Positions 1 to 8,066 of a DNA stretch of 15,329 bases are shown here, one piece after another. The DNA lies in contig JANJUT010000152.1 in assembly GCA_024710445.1 (NCBI GenBank), positions 1 through 15,329 on the forward strand. Direction: 5' to 3'. The notes under the pieces are model-generated. The model did no database searches, had not been told where the DNA came from, and was given only the letters and a program-made list of their open reading frames with translations. Position 1 is the first letter of the stretch, and each line of letters begins with the position of its first letter. This DNA is from Thiobacillus sp. (GTDB lineage: Bacteria; Pseudomonadota; Gammaproteobacteria; Burkholderiales; Thiobacillaceae). The position numbers were made by a program, and so were the translations under genes.

Positions 1-790
1 TCAATTGCAGATTCGACCGGGCATACACGCCAGCGCCGAATATCTGGACGGGCAGCGCGACAAGCCGGCCATTCTGTTGCTGCATGGCTTTCTGCAGACG
101 CGCGACTTCCCCACTGTGGCCACGTTGGCACGTGGCCTGCGCGACACGGGCTACCCGGTGTTGTCTCCCACGCTCAGCCTCAACATCCCCAACCGCTCGC
201 AGAGCCTGGCGTGCGAAGCCGTCCATCGTCACAGCATGGATGATGACGTCAGCGAAATCACACGCTGGGTAAACTGGCTGAAGTCGCGTGGCCACCGCTC
301 CATCGTGCTGATCGGCCACAGCTTTGGCAGCCTGCAATTGCTGGTCTATCTGGATGCCAAGCCGGATCGTGCAGTCAAGGGGTATTTCGCCACCTCGCTG
401 ATCGAAACCCGGATTGGCAATACACCCCGAGCGCCCCTGATCACGCAGTTGAAAGATCAGATACAGCATGGGCAAAAAGCACTGGTCAGCCAGCAGATTT
501 CTTATTGCAAAAAATACCTGGCCACGCCCGATGATCTTGTATCTTATGTACGCTGGGATCAGCCGCGCACGCTGGTGGCGCTCAAAAAATCGCCGGTCAG
601 CATGCAACTGCTCATGGGCGAGGCCGACGAAATGATAGGTGCCACCTGGATCAAGGCGCTGAAGCAGGCACAAATTCCAATGGTCGCCTTGCCCGGCGCC
701 AATCATTTCATGGATGGCGAACATGAATTCGATCTACTGGAAAACGCGCTTGAATTTCTGTCGCACGTTCAGCAAGCCTCGTCCCGATGA
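1..790 (+). CDS. Alpha/beta hydrolase, 5' end probably outside the window
   Basis: Probable serine hydrolase of the alpha/beta-hydrolase fold; the substrate cannot be read from sequence. Numbering from a TTG at base 5, the oxyanion-region motif LLLHGF is near residue 26, the nucleophile elbow GHSFGS carries Ser106, Asp208 lies in GEADEM, and His234 lies in GANHFMDGEHEF. This gives a complete Ser-Asp-His triad in normal order. No signal peptide is visible, so it is probably cytoplasmic. The frame stays open to the window edge and the only start visible near the left end is the TTG, so the true start is probably upstream. Its TGA stop overlaps the ATG of the following GGDEF-EAL gene (ATGA, bases 787-790), which implies one operon and translational coupling. 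The fold is secure; a specific activity is not. Confidence 0.85.
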   Translation, partial: QLQIRPGIHASAEYLDGQRDKPAILLLHGFLQTRDFPTVATLARGLRDTGYPVLSPTLSLNIPNRSQSLACEAVHRHSMDDDVSEITRWVNWLKSRGHRSIVLIGHSFGSLQLLVYLDAKPDRAVKGYFATSLIETRIGNTPRAPLITQLKDQIQHGQKALVSQQISYCKKYLATPDDLVSYVRWDQPRTLVALKKSPVSMQLLMGEADEMIGATWIKALKQAQIPMVALPGANHFMDGEHEFDLLENALEFLSHVQQASSR

Positions 791-3066
791 AATGGCCTGA
801 ATCCATCCCCATTACCCAGGTTGCACTGGCCTTCATCACCGGCCTGATGGTGTTGGTCAGCCTGATCGGGGCGTTTTCCGCCTACCAGACGCGCACTGTC
901 ACACACGAACTTGAACAGCATGTTCATGAAGCAGCAAAGTCCGAGCTCGACATGGCGATCGAACGGGTCGTGCGTCAAACAGAAACCCAGGCAGACAAAC
1001 TGTCACGCTGGGGCGAGACCCGGCAGCAACTGATTCTGCCCGAGTACTACACGTACTGGCGCGATCAGCGCGTGTATGAAAGCGGCATACTGCACAATCA
1101 CCTCGCCCTCACCGCCTTGTATGACAAGTCTGGCAAACGGCTGGCTTCCAGCACGGCAGAAAGCCGTTTTCCTGACCTGCTGACCAGCGACATATTGACG
1201 CGCCAGCCCTCCAATTGGCTGGTCAACGAAGCGGGCACGACCGTGCTGTATCAGCTGTTCCCGGTCTACAGCAGCGAAGGGCAAATGGCTCTGCTCGGGC
1301 ACGGACTCATCCGTCTTGACTTCATGTCGGAACTGCTGCGCCAGGAAGGCTTTCATTCCGTCGATATCAAGCGTGTCAAAATCACGCTCCCGCCGAATGA
1401 AATAGTGGCGCCGTCAGATCTGGGTACGCGCCTGCACTACAACGTACTCTCATCCCATGGCCAGGCCCAGTTCAAGTCGATTCTGTCGAACACGCTGCTG
1501 GCGCTGTTCGTCGTCCTGGTAACGGCAGCCCTGCTGGCGTACACCACCTATAGCCGACTGCTGGTGAAACCGCTCCGGCAGCTTTCGCAGGATATCGATG
1601 CCATGCAGCATGGCCAGTTCGACCAGGTGCCCTCCCGCTCGGTGCCGATGCGGGTGACCGAGCTGGAAAACATCCGCCGCTCACTGCACGACTATCAGCT
1701 TCAGCTTCGGGAACTGCATGGTTCACTGGAGCATCAGAACCGTATTTTCCATTCGCAGGCGCGACAGGATGCGCTCACCGGCTGCCACAACCGGCGTGCC
1801 TATGAAGAGGACTGGGAGCATTTTCGCCAGGAGCTTGCAAACGCGCCGCAGGGGGTGGCTTTCCTGCTGTTTGACTGCGACCGTTTCAAGACCATCAACG
1901 ACACCTACGGCCACACCAAAGGCGACCGCGTGCTGTGCATCATAGTCGATGCTTTGGTCATGGCCCTGCGTGCCAACGACCGGCTTTACCGGCTGGGGGG
2001 AGACGAGTTTGCCACCTTCATGCCACACACCTCGCCCGCCCAGGCCAGGCAAATTGCGCAGCGCTGTCAAAGCCTGATTGACGCGGCCAATTTCAAGGAC
2101 CTGGGAATCAACGAGCCCATCGGTATCAGCATCGGGATCGCCTACTGTGAAGCCGACCAGTGCATCAGTGTGGATGAATTGCCGAAACAGGCCGACGTTG
2201 CCATGTACACCGCCAAACAGCCGGGACGCAATCGCATTGCGCTGTTCGGCGAAGACATGGACCGTGCCACACAGACACTGGTTGCCAGCCGCGAAACCAG
2301 CGCCCTGTTCCAGGCACTGGCCAACCCGAGCATGATCGAAATGCACTATCAGCCCATTTATGTCCTGCCTGAGCGTCAGCTCGATTATTACGAAGCCCTG
2401 GCTCGCATCCGCCATCGCGGCGAACTCCTCATGCCGGGTACGTTCCTGCCGGTAGTCAGCAACCGTCGCCTGGAGACCGAATTCGACATGGCGGTGCTGC
2501 ACCAAATCGAGTCCGACCTGTCATCCGGCCAGCTGCCTCCCGGATGCGGCATCTCGATCAACCTGTCCGCCCAGAGCCTTTCACGCTCCGACGTGATCTC
2601 GCATCTGCTGGAGTTGTCACGCCACAACGAGCGCCACCCGCTGATGCTGGAAATCACCGAAACCTCGCTCATTACACAAATGAGCGAAGTAAGCGGCTAT
2701 CTGGAGATGCTGCGCTCGGTCAACTACCGCATTGCGATGGATGATTTCGGCACGGGCTATTCGCCCCTGCGCTATCTGGCCGACCTGCCGGTGGACGTGG
2801 TCAAGTTCGATATCTCGCTGGTCAACAAGCTCGACCAGGACAACCGGGCCGGCCGGGTGGTGGCCGATTTCGCGCGCATGATGAGCGAAGTGGGCTATAG
2901 CCTGGTTGCTGAAGGCGTGGAAACCGAATCGGTGCTGAGCAAGGTTGAAAGCCTGGGTATCGACCACGTACAGGGTTACTTGCTGGGCCGGCCGATGCCT
3001 TTGGCACACCTGGCTGCCTTCCACAGCCTGCCTGTGGAAGGCAAAACGGCCCGCAAGTCGGCTTGA
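787..3066 (+). CDS. Membrane GGDEF-EAL cyclic-di-GMP cyclase/phosphodiesterase with periplasmic sensor
   Basis: 759-residue inner-membrane protein that should make and/or degrade c-di-GMP. Order: TM1 about 10-32, a CHASE4-like periplasmic domain about 45-230, TM2 about 236-254, HAMP about 255-310, GGDEF about 325-490, EAL about 500-750. The GGDEF signature is intact at 404-408. The product-inhibition I-site RxxD (R395-A-N-D398) sits exactly five residues upstream. In the EAL domain I see E536-A-L538, INLS, E622-x-T-E625, the loop-6 motif D652-D-F-G-T-G-Y658, K673 and E709-GVE. The metal and catalytic positions therefore look complete, with VVKFD where LLKID is usual. On sequence it could be bifunctional. 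Start ATG overlaps the hydrolase stop by 4 bases. The CHASE4 assignment is by general resemblance and is the weakest part. Confidence 0.95.
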   Translation: MKWPESIPITQVALAFITGLMVLVSLIGAFSAYQTRTVTHELEQHVHEAAKSELDMAIERVVRQTETQADKLSRWGETRQQLILPEYYTYWRDQRVYESGILHNHLALTALYDKSGKRLASSTAESRFPDLLTSDILTRQPSNWLVNEAGTTVLYQLFPVYSSEGQMALLGHGLIRLDFMSELLRQEGFHSVDIKRVKITLPPNEIVAPSDLGTRLHYNVLSSHGQAQFKSILSNTLLALFVVLVTAALLAYTTYSRLLVKPLRQLSQDIDAMQHGQFDQVPSRSVPMRVTELENIRRSLHDYQLQLRELHGSLEHQNRIFHSQARQDALTGCHNRRAYEEDWEHFRQELANAPQGVAFLLFDCDRFKTINDTYGHTKGDRVLCIIVDALVMALRANDRLYRLGGDEFATFMPHTSPAQARQIAQRCQSLIDAANFKDLGINEPIGISIGIAYCEADQCISVDELPKQADVAMYTAKQPGRNRIALFGEDMDRATQTLVASRETSALFQALANPSMIEMHYQPIYVLPERQLDYYEALARIRHRGELLMPGTFLPVVSNRRLETEFDMAVLHQIESDLSSGQLPPGCGISINLSAQSLSRSDVISHLLELSRHNERHPLMLEITETSLITQMSEVSGYLEMLRSVNYRIAMDDFGTGYSPLRYLADLPVDVVKFDISLVNKLDQDNRAGRVVADFARMMSEVGYSLVAEGVETESVLSKVESLGIDHVQGYLLGRPMPLAHLAAFHSLPVEGKTARKSA

Positions 3067-3106
3067 TCGAACCCGTGCGTGAAATGAGCGTTAACACGCC
3101 CCGGCC

Positions 3107-3271
3107 TAGTACGACAACCCATAAATTTCGCTATGTTCGACGCGCCCCGCATCACCGGTTGCTTTGTCGCTCATCCTCGCCATAGAACGACTATGGCTGC
3201 GGTTCGCTTCGCGCACTCGGCGCGCGGATGCGCGTCTCGGCATGTACGCAAACTTACGGGTTGTCGTACTA
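3107..3271. mobile_element. MITE-like palindromic element flanked by TA
   Basis: Gene-free spacer between convergent genes. A 12-bp sequence GTACGACAACCC (3109-3120) is repeated as an exact reverse complement at 3258-3269, and each copy is flanked outside by TA (3107-3108 and 3270-3271). Counting flanks, CTAGTACGACAACCC and its inverse match over 15 bp. The match continues imperfectly inward (ATAAATTT against GTAAGTTT). The centre is an exact hairpin GCCATAG-AACGA-CTATGGC (3179-3197), within one base of the element midpoint, so the whole 161 bp can fold into one long imperfect cruciform. There is no open frame of its own. A TA flank and short inverted ends are typical of non-autonomous elements mobilised by IS630/Tc1-mariner transposases; that family link is inference. 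It could also serve as a bidirectional transcription barrier. Confidence 0.72.
3179..3197. repeat. Central hairpin of the MITE-like element
   Basis: Perfect 7-bp stem GCCATAG/CTATGGC with a 5-nt loop AACGA, centred at 3188 while the element midpoint is 3189. There is no T-tract on either side, so it is not a classical intrinsic terminator by itself, though the longer folded element might block transcription from both flanking genes. Confidence 0.7.
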
Positions 3272-4948
3272 GTGCTTACCTGACCGCCAGATGGAAAAGA
3301 TGATCCAGAGGCTGTTGAAAAACGCGATCAGGAATCCAACCAGTCCAAAAAACGGCAACCCGAACAGCTTGGGTCCGCCTTCCACCGTCATGATGATGCT
3401 CGATCCGATGACCAGCGAGGCGGTCAGTACCCCCATGGTCAGCCGGTTGCTGGCACGATCCAACTGATGGCCGAAGGTATCCAGGCGCTTCAGGTCAAGA
3501 TCAATCTTGACCCGTCCGCGTCGCATGTCCCGCAACAAATGTCGAACATCGCGCGGTACATCGGCCAGCACTTCCAGCGTCTCGCGCACGCTCTTGCGCC
3601 CGCGCTCCCATAGCGCCTGCGGCGTATAGCGCTGATGAATGATGCGCTCCACAAACGGCGTCACGTGGTCGATCATGTGAAATTCGGGGTCGAGCTGCTG
3701 CCCCAGACCTTCCAGTGTGATCAGCGTTTTGAACAACAGGGTCAGGTCCGATGGCAGCACCAGATCGTTGTGGCGCATCAGCGCCGTGATGTCGTTCAGC
3801 AGCGGCCCTATTTTCACGTCCTTGAGCTGCAGATCGTCGTAGGTTTGCAGCAGTTCAGCCACGTCGTAACCCAGGCGGTCCTCGTCGACCACCGATTCGC
3901 CACTCCAGTCGAGCAATACCTGCAGCAGCGCCTGCTCGTCCATGCACGTCAAGGCATGCAACAGATCGACGATCTGATTGCGGCGGGTGTGGGTCAACAT
4001 GCCGACCATACCAAAATCGATCAGGCCGATACGGTTTTCCGGAAGAAACAGCACATTGCCGGGATGCGGGTCGGCATGAAAATAACCATGCACCAGCACC
4101 ATGCGCAGCACCGTATTCGCACCCCGCTCTGCCAGCAAGCGTGGATCGAGTCCGCGCTCGCGCAGCTTGTCGGGTGCCACGCCCGACATGCCGATGATTT
4201 GTTCCTGAACATTGACGTGATCGTTGGTGTATTCCCAGTAAACCCGGGGGATTTGCACCAGCGGATCATCGGCAAAATCACGCGCAAACTGGTCAATGTT
4301 GCGCGCTTCCTTGGCCAGATCGAGTTCCCGGTTCAGTGAACGCTGGAACTGCAAAACGATCTGCACCGGGTCGTAACGCCGGGAATCCGGTATCTCGCTT
4401 TCAAGCAGCCGGGCGGCATGGTGCATGATGCGCAGGTCGGCACGGATCACGTCTTCGATACCCGGACGACGGATCTTGACGACAACCGCCGTGCCATCCT
4501 TGAGGGTCGCGCGGTGTACCTGTGCAATCGAAGCAGCCGCCATCGGGACCGGGTCGAAGCTGGCAAATACTTCGCCAGGTTCACCCTTGATGGCTGCCAC
4601 CAGATCAGGGTGCAACAACTCAAAGGGAACAGCCGGCACCTGACTGTGCAGTTTTTCGAATTCGGTAATCCAGTGCGGTGGAAACATGTCCACCCGTGTC
4701 GCCAGCAGCTGGCCCAGCTTGACAAAGGTGGGGCCCAGTTCTTCCAGCGCGCGGCGTATCCGCACGGGCGCGTCGAGCTGGCTGATTTCATTGGTGCTCT
4801 GCCAGTGCAGCACCCGTCCGGCACGCTCCAGCACGCCGCTGATGCCCAACACACGCACCAGATCGCCCCAGCCATACCGAATCATCACCGTCGCGATCTC
4901 ATGCAATCGCGGCAGGTCTCGCATTACTGAAATAGTTTCCCAGAGCAT
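3269..4948 (-). CDS. ABC1/AarF/UbiB family atypical kinase
   Basis: 559-residue membrane-anchored atypical kinase/ATPase of the family that includes UbiB, linked to ubiquinone and isoprenoid-lipid metabolism. Family hallmarks are all present: K77-L-G-Q80, the alanine-rich loop AAAS (137-140) that replaces the glycine loop, K158 in VVVKIRRPG, E208-x-D210, catalytic H291-A-D293 with HPGN, and metal-binding DFG at 311-313. Two hydrophobic segments at the C-terminus (about 502-520 and 528-551) end in a short polar tail. It has DFG and HADPHPGN, whereas E. coli UbiB as I recall it has a Cys in the DFG motif (DCG) and HADMHPGN, so it may be a paralogue rather than the UbiB of the ubiE-ubiJ-ubiB cluster. 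No strong Shine-Dalgarno precedes the ATG; an ATG at codon 9 is an alternative. Its TAG stop uses the last base of the MITE-like element. Confidence 0.93.
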   Translation of the reverse strand: MLWETISVMRDLPRLHEIATVMIRYGWGDLVRVLGISGVLERAGRVLHWQSTNEISQLDAPVRIRRALEELGPTFVKLGQLLATRVDMFPPHWITEFEKLHSQVPAVPFELLHPDLVAAIKGEPGEVFASFDPVPMAAASIAQVHRATLKDGTAVVVKIRRPGIEDVIRADLRIMHHAARLLESEIPDSRRYDPVQIVLQFQRSLNRELDLAKEARNIDQFARDFADDPLVQIPRVYWEYTNDHVNVQEQIIGMSGVAPDKLRERGLDPRLLAERGANTVLRMVLVHGYFHADPHPGNVLFLPENRIGLIDFGMVGMLTHTRRNQIVDLLHALTCMDEQALLQVLLDWSGESVVDEDRLGYDVAELLQTYDDLQLKDVKIGPLLNDITALMRHNDLVLPSDLTLLFKTLITLEGLGQQLDPEFHMIDHVTPFVERIIHQRYTPQALWERGRKSVRETLEVLADVPRDVRHLLRDMRRGRVKIDLDLKRLDTFGHQLDRASNRLTMGVLTASLVIGSSIIMTVEGGPKLFGLPFFGLVGFLIAFFNSLWIIFSIWRSGKH

Positions 4949-5039
4949 GGTTTTATTGTTTGGAATCAGTCATGCCTAGAGTGTATCGCGCCGACAGCGT
5001 ATGTGCTGCCGGTTCTGTCAGTTAAGGAGGCTTCAAGAA

Positions 5040-5729
5040 TCAGGAGCGCAGCCGGTCACTTTGCCGCTTGAGTGAATCGGACAAGGCGGACAGCACACCG
5101 CTCGCCACTTGCGACAGGCGCTCGGTTGCCACACTCGCCGATTCGCTCAGGCCCGCCCGCCCTGCCTCGCCACTGGCTTTCACGCCGTTCGCCAGCTGTT
5201 GCAGGGCCTCACGCACCTGTTCACCGGTACGCGTTCCGCTATGCTTCAGATGCTCGCTCAAATAACCCAGTTCTTCCTTCAGCTTGCCTCCGGACTGGCT
5301 GGCGGTGTGCTTGAGCGTATCGACCAACTGGGATTCCAGATCGCGCAACTGCTCCAGGCTGGCTTTCAGTTCGTTGTCCTTGAATGCCCGTCCCTGCTCG
5401 ACCGCTTCGCGTACGGAATAGGACACTGCCTGCGCGGCACTGCCCACAGCATCATCCAGGCCCGATACCGCCTGCCTGAGTCCATCCTTGATCTCGCCAC
5501 CGCGCGCGGTCAAGCCACTGCCGACACCGGACGCAACCGCAGCGACGATCTCTCGCACGTTCTGCAACGCCATCCGCCGTTCATGCAGGGCACGCGCGGT
5601 CAACGCGCGCACCCGCTCACGCAGGTCAGGCTCGGACGCTGCAGCGACCGCTTCATCATGCCATTGCGCAAGCTGCTCATTTTCGTGGATACTGGTTTCG
5701 TTCGAGGCGGGGGTATTCGATTCATTCAT
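5040..5729 (-). CDS. Alanine-rich helical protein, DUF6781-like
   Basis: About 229 residues, function unknown. The composition is rich in Ala, Glu, Ser, Leu, Lys and Arg with no cysteine, no membrane segment and no signal peptide. From about residue 45 onward it reads as nearly continuous amphipathic helix with short glycine breaks, reminiscent of phasins or apolipoprotein-like surface-coating proteins. I recall similar proteins as DUF6781, but cannot confirm by search. Start: the frame extends to a TTG at 5757-5759, but the ATG at 5727-5729 has GAGGG 8 bases upstream, so I prefer it. It lies 91 bases upstream of the ABC1 kinase gene on the same strand, so the two may be co-transcribed. A weak imperfect hairpin without T-tract lies between them. 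Confidence 0.75.
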   Translation of the reverse strand: MNESNTPASNETSIHENEQLAQWHDEAVAAASEPDLRERVRALTARALHERRMALQNVREIVAAVASGVGSGLTARGGEIKDGLRQAVSGLDDAVGSAAQAVSYSVREAVEQGRAFKDNELKASLEQLRDLESQLVDTLKHTASQSGGKLKEELGYLSEHLKHSGTRTGEQVREALQQLANGVKASGEAGRAGLSESASVATERLSQVASGVLSALSDSLKRQSDRLRS

Positions 5730-5803
5730 GGTGGAACCCTCATGGTCAAGATTCGCCAAAATCGGCCGTTTCCTGATTCAACTATAGAGCAGATTATTAC
5801 CGC

Positions 5804-6289
5804 ATGAAGCCTGTCGCCCTGTTAGCTCTGCTGGCTTTGCTGCTGATTCCAGCCGCCTACGCCAGTTCGCCATCCGAAGACATTCCGATCTATGCCGTCA
5901 GTCTGGTGGGCAGTCCTTATCTGCTCGGCGGCACCTCACCCGAAACCGGGCTCGATTGCAGCGGCTTCGTCGGTCATGTGTTCAAGCAAACAGCCGGGGT
6001 GAACCTGCCACGCGACAGCCGGGCGATCAGCGAATTGTCCCAACCGCTTGCACCGGCCGACATTCAACCGGGGGATCTGGTTTTCTTCAACACGCTCAAT
6101 CGTGCCTTTTCCCATGTCGGGATTTATCTGGGCGATGATCGTTTTGTGCACGCATCCAGTAGCCGCACCGGTTCAGTCATGGTGTCCAGCCTCCGCGACC
6201 GCTACTGGCAGGAGCGATTCGAAGGTGCCCGGCGCATTGTTCCCTTGACTCCCGGTCCCACCCAAACGGCTTATGCCGATCCGGAGTAG
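5804..6289 (+). CDS. Secreted NlpC/P60 family cysteine peptidase
   Basis: 161-residue single-domain exported enzyme, expected to cut peptidoglycan stem peptides (D-glutamyl-meso-diaminopimelate type bonds) in the periplasm. A signal peptide is clear: short basic n-region, Leu/Ala-rich core and an AYA|SS cleavage site near residue 20. There is no lipobox cysteine. The catalytic triad is visible: Cys52 in LDCSGFV, His104 in FSHVGIYLG and His116 in FVHASS. It lacks extra SH3 or LysM domains, so it is a minimal form of the family. It is transcribed divergently from the helical-protein gene at 5040-5729, with a 74-base gap counted from that gene's preferred ATG. Its 3' end overlaps the next gene by 17 bases, implying coupled expression. 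No strong Shine-Dalgarno precedes the ATG. Confidence 0.93.
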   Translation: MKPVALLALLALLLIPAAYASSPSEDIPIYAVSLVGSPYLLGGTSPETGLDCSGFVGHVFKQTAGVNLPRDSRAISELSQPLAPADIQPGDLVFFNTLNRAFSHVGIYLGDDRFVHASSSRTGSVMVSSLRDRYWQERFEGARRIVPLTPGPTQTAYADPE

Positions 6290-6941
6290 CATCACGATCG
6301 ATTTAACAGACTGGCGCAATCTGCTGCTGGCCGCCCTGCTGCAAATCAGCCCAGCCCACGCCGCCACCGACCTGACTTTTGAAAGCGCCGAACACGTCAA
6401 CGAAGGCAGCCTGCATTTTCTGCAGGCCGCGCCAGCCAGGCCCGTGCATCACCATCAGAACCGTATTCGCATCCACGCCGACAGCCTGAAGTCCGGCTGG
6501 GTCAGCCTGACACAATGTCACGACAACCTTGATGCCGTGCCGAATTTGCAGATCACCTTCCGTGAAAACTATGTACGCGATCTCAAAGTGGTATCCGCCA
6601 GCCGCATCGAACAGGCCTGGGTCGAGGGCCCCAGCGTACAACTGCTGAATATCGAACCGGGGGCACGCCTGTGTCTCTCGGCGCTTACCCGGGCGCTGCG
6701 CAATACAGGCAATGGCTACTTCAACCTGAGCAGCGGCCCCTACATGCGCAAATTCCTGGATGGTTATTACCCGATGCGGGTGAGCCTGGACATTGACTAC
6801 CCGGCGCACCTGTTGAAGCTGATTGACGTAACGCCACCCGCACAGCCCGGGCTGATGCTTGAGGGGCGCCCAGGCACTCTTCATCTCGATGCGCTGTTCG
6901 AGGGCGAACTGCAGTTCCTGATCCAGTTCGACACACCATAA
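6273..6941 (+). CDS. Exported protein of unknown function
   Basis: 222 residues, family not recognised. The N-terminus has a hydrophobic core (LLLAALL) ending in SPAHA|AT near residue 30, consistent with a Sec signal peptide, although the region before it carries two aspartates, which is unusual. The mature part is rich in beta-type sequence, with a His run (VHHHQ) and two cysteines (SLTQCHDN and ARLCLSAL) that could form a disulphide. The start is the only ATG before the hydrophobic segment and lies 17 bases inside the end of the NlpC/P60 gene. That overlap suggests the two proteins work in the same envelope process; this is inference from position only. Good codon usage and the absence of competing frames support it as a real gene. 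Confidence 0.8.
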   Translation: MPIRSSITIDLTDWRNLLLAALLQISPAHAATDLTFESAEHVNEGSLHFLQAAPARPVHHHQNRIRIHADSLKSGWVSLTQCHDNLDAVPNLQITFRENYVRDLKVVSASRIEQAWVEGPSVQLLNIEPGARLCLSALTRALRNTGNGYFNLSSGPYMRKFLDGYYPMRVSLDIDYPAHLLKLIDVTPPAQPGLMLEGRPGTLHLDALFEGELQFLIQFDTP

Positions 6942-6950
6942 CGAGGCCCC

Positions 6951-6962
6951 AAAAATATTTTT
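6951..6962. other. AT palindrome in fbp promoter region
   Basis: AAAAATATTTTT is a 12-bp self-complementary AT run just upstream of the putative fbp promoter, in an otherwise GC-rich window. It may act as an UP-element or curved DNA; alone it has no specific signal. Confidence 0.4.
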
Positions 6963-6973
6963 TATAATTGTTA

Positions 6974-7002
6974 TTGATAATGGTTCTCGTTTTAAGTACG
7001 AT
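6974..7002 (+). promoter_or_regulatory. Putative sigma-70 promoter of the fbp operon
   Basis: TTGATA (6974-6979, 5/6 to consensus), a 17-base spacer, then TACGAT (6997-7002, 4/6). It lies 32 bases before the fbpA start codon. The Fur-like site covers the -35 and spacer, the geometry expected for repression. A perfect TATAAT at 6963-6968 is an alternative -10 but has no matching -35. Confidence 0.5.
6975..6993 (+). promoter_or_regulatory. Putative Fur box
   Basis: TGATAATGGTTCTCGTTTT resembles the ferric uptake regulator site. The left half TGATAAT matches the 7-1-7 consensus completely, and the right half GTTCTCG matches ATTATCA at 4 of 7 positions. It overlaps the -35 of the putative promoter of a ferric ABC transporter operon, which is the expected target of Fur-Fe(II) repression. 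The context raises confidence beyond the motif alone. Confidence 0.68.
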
Positions 7003-7022
7003 TACGGATATTCAATCTTGTC

Positions 7023-7027
7023 AGGGA
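7023..7027 (+). promoter_or_regulatory. Ribosome binding site of fbpA
   Basis: AGGGA, 7 bases before the fbpA ATG. It fixes the start at 7035 and agrees with the signal peptide beginning there. Confidence 0.6.
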
Positions 7028-7034
7028 TGCGCAC

Positions 7035-8042
7035 ATGAAACCCACCCGCTTGCTGTCCGTTTTCACGCTGGCCCTCGCTTCCCTGCCTGCCCTGGCCGAG
7101 GAAATCGTGGTCTATTCCGCTCGCAACGAACAGCTCATCAAGCCGCTGTTCGATGCCTATACCCGCGACACCGGCGTGCAGATCAAGTTCATCACCGACA
7201 AGGAAGGCCCGCTGATGGCGCGCCTGAAAGCCGAAGGCAAAAATACCCCGGCAGACATGCTGCTGACGGTCGATGCCGGCAACCTGTGGCAGGCATCGGA
7301 AGAAGACCTGCTGCGACCGATCCAGTCGAAAACCCTGCTCGCCAACATCCCCGCCCACCTGCGTGACCCCGGCAATGAATGGTTCGGCCTGTCGGTGCGC
7401 GCCCGCACGCTGGTCTACAACACCGGCAAGGTGAAATCCGCCGACCTGTCCACCTACGAAGACCTGGCCAATCCGAAATGGAAAGGCCGCCTCTGCCTGC
7501 GCACCTCGAAAAAGGTCTACAACCAGAGCCTGGTAGCGATGATGATCACCGAATATGGCGAAGACAAAACCGAAGACATGGTGCGCGGCTGGGTTGCCAA
7601 CCTGGCCACCTCGCCCTTCCCCGATGACACCAAGGCAATGGAAGCCGTGGCCGCCGGGCAGTGCGATGTCACCCTGGTCAATACTTATTATTTTGGCCGC
7701 CTGATGGAGAAAACACCCAACCTGCCACTCGGTATTTTCTGGCCGAATCAGGCGCTGAAAAACAAGGCAGCCGGCGTGCACGTCAACGTTTCAGGCGCCG
7801 GCGTCACGCGCTATGCAAAAAACCCGGCGGGCGCACAGAAGCTGATCGAATGGCTATCCTCCGACAAGGCACAGAATCTGTACGCCGACGTCAACCTGGA
7901 ATATCCGGCCAACCCAAAAATCGCGGCTGACAAGACCGTGGCGGCCTGGGGTTCCTTCAAGCAAAACCTGATCAACGTAAAAGAGGCTGGCAGCCTGCAG
8001 GTCAAGGCCGTAAAATTGATGGACCGCGCAGGCTACAAATAA
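7035..8042 (+). CDS. fbpA: Ferric iron ABC transporter, periplasmic binding protein
   Basis: 335-residue periplasmic ferric-binding protein of the FbpA/FutA/IdiA group (solute-binding family 1). The signal peptide runs to ALA|EE after residue 21. Mature protein starts with the family pattern [12 protein letters not shown] and continues with [13 protein letters not shown] and [13 protein letters not shown]. Tyrosines at positions expected for metal ligands in FutA-type proteins are present: Y27 (VYSAR), Y162 (KKVYNQS) and the pair Y218-Y219 (NTYYFG). These assignments follow family knowledge, not structure. It is first in an operon with permease and ATPase, preceded by a Fur-like box and a clear ribosome site, and followed 53 bases after its stop by a strong terminator hairpin, which should favour its excess over the membrane components. 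Confidence 0.95.
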   Translation: MKPTRLLSVFTLALASLPALAEEIVVYSARNEQLIKPLFDAYTRDTGVQIKFITDKEGPLMARLKAEGKNTPADMLLTVDAGNLWQASEEDLLRPIQSKTLLANIPAHLRDPGNEWFGLSVRARTLVYNTGKVKSADLSTYEDLANPKWKGRLCLRTSKKVYNQSLVAMMITEYGEDKTEDMVRGWVANLATSPFPDDTKAMEAVAAGQCDVTLVNTYYFGRLMEKTPNLPLGIFWPNQALKNKAAGVHVNVSGAGVTRYAKNPAGAQKLIEWLSSDKAQNLYADVNLEYPANPKIAADKTVAAWGSFKQNLINVKEAGSLQVKAVKLMDRAGYK

Positions 8043-8066
8043 GACGTTTCATCAATGACATGATCC

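Noticed and set aside
1723..2505. Long reverse-strand open frame opposite the GGDEF-EAL gene
   Set aside because: It lies wholly opposite a gene with clear domain motifs, has no recognisable domain and is explained by GC-rich codon usage leaving the opposite strand open.
3635..4339. Forward open frame opposite the ABC1 kinase gene
   Set aside because: Antisense to the catalytic core of the kinase; its His/Gln/Val-rich composition is that of a mirror frame.
4990..5013. Hairpin between the helical-protein and ABC1 kinase genes
   Set aside because: The stem has a mismatch and a wobble pair, and no T-tract follows on either strand, so I do not call it a terminator.
5024..5030. AAGGAGG, a perfect Shine-Dalgarno-like string on the forward strand
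   Set aside because: No forward start codon with a credible gene follows at suitable distance; the region downstream is coding on the reverse strand.
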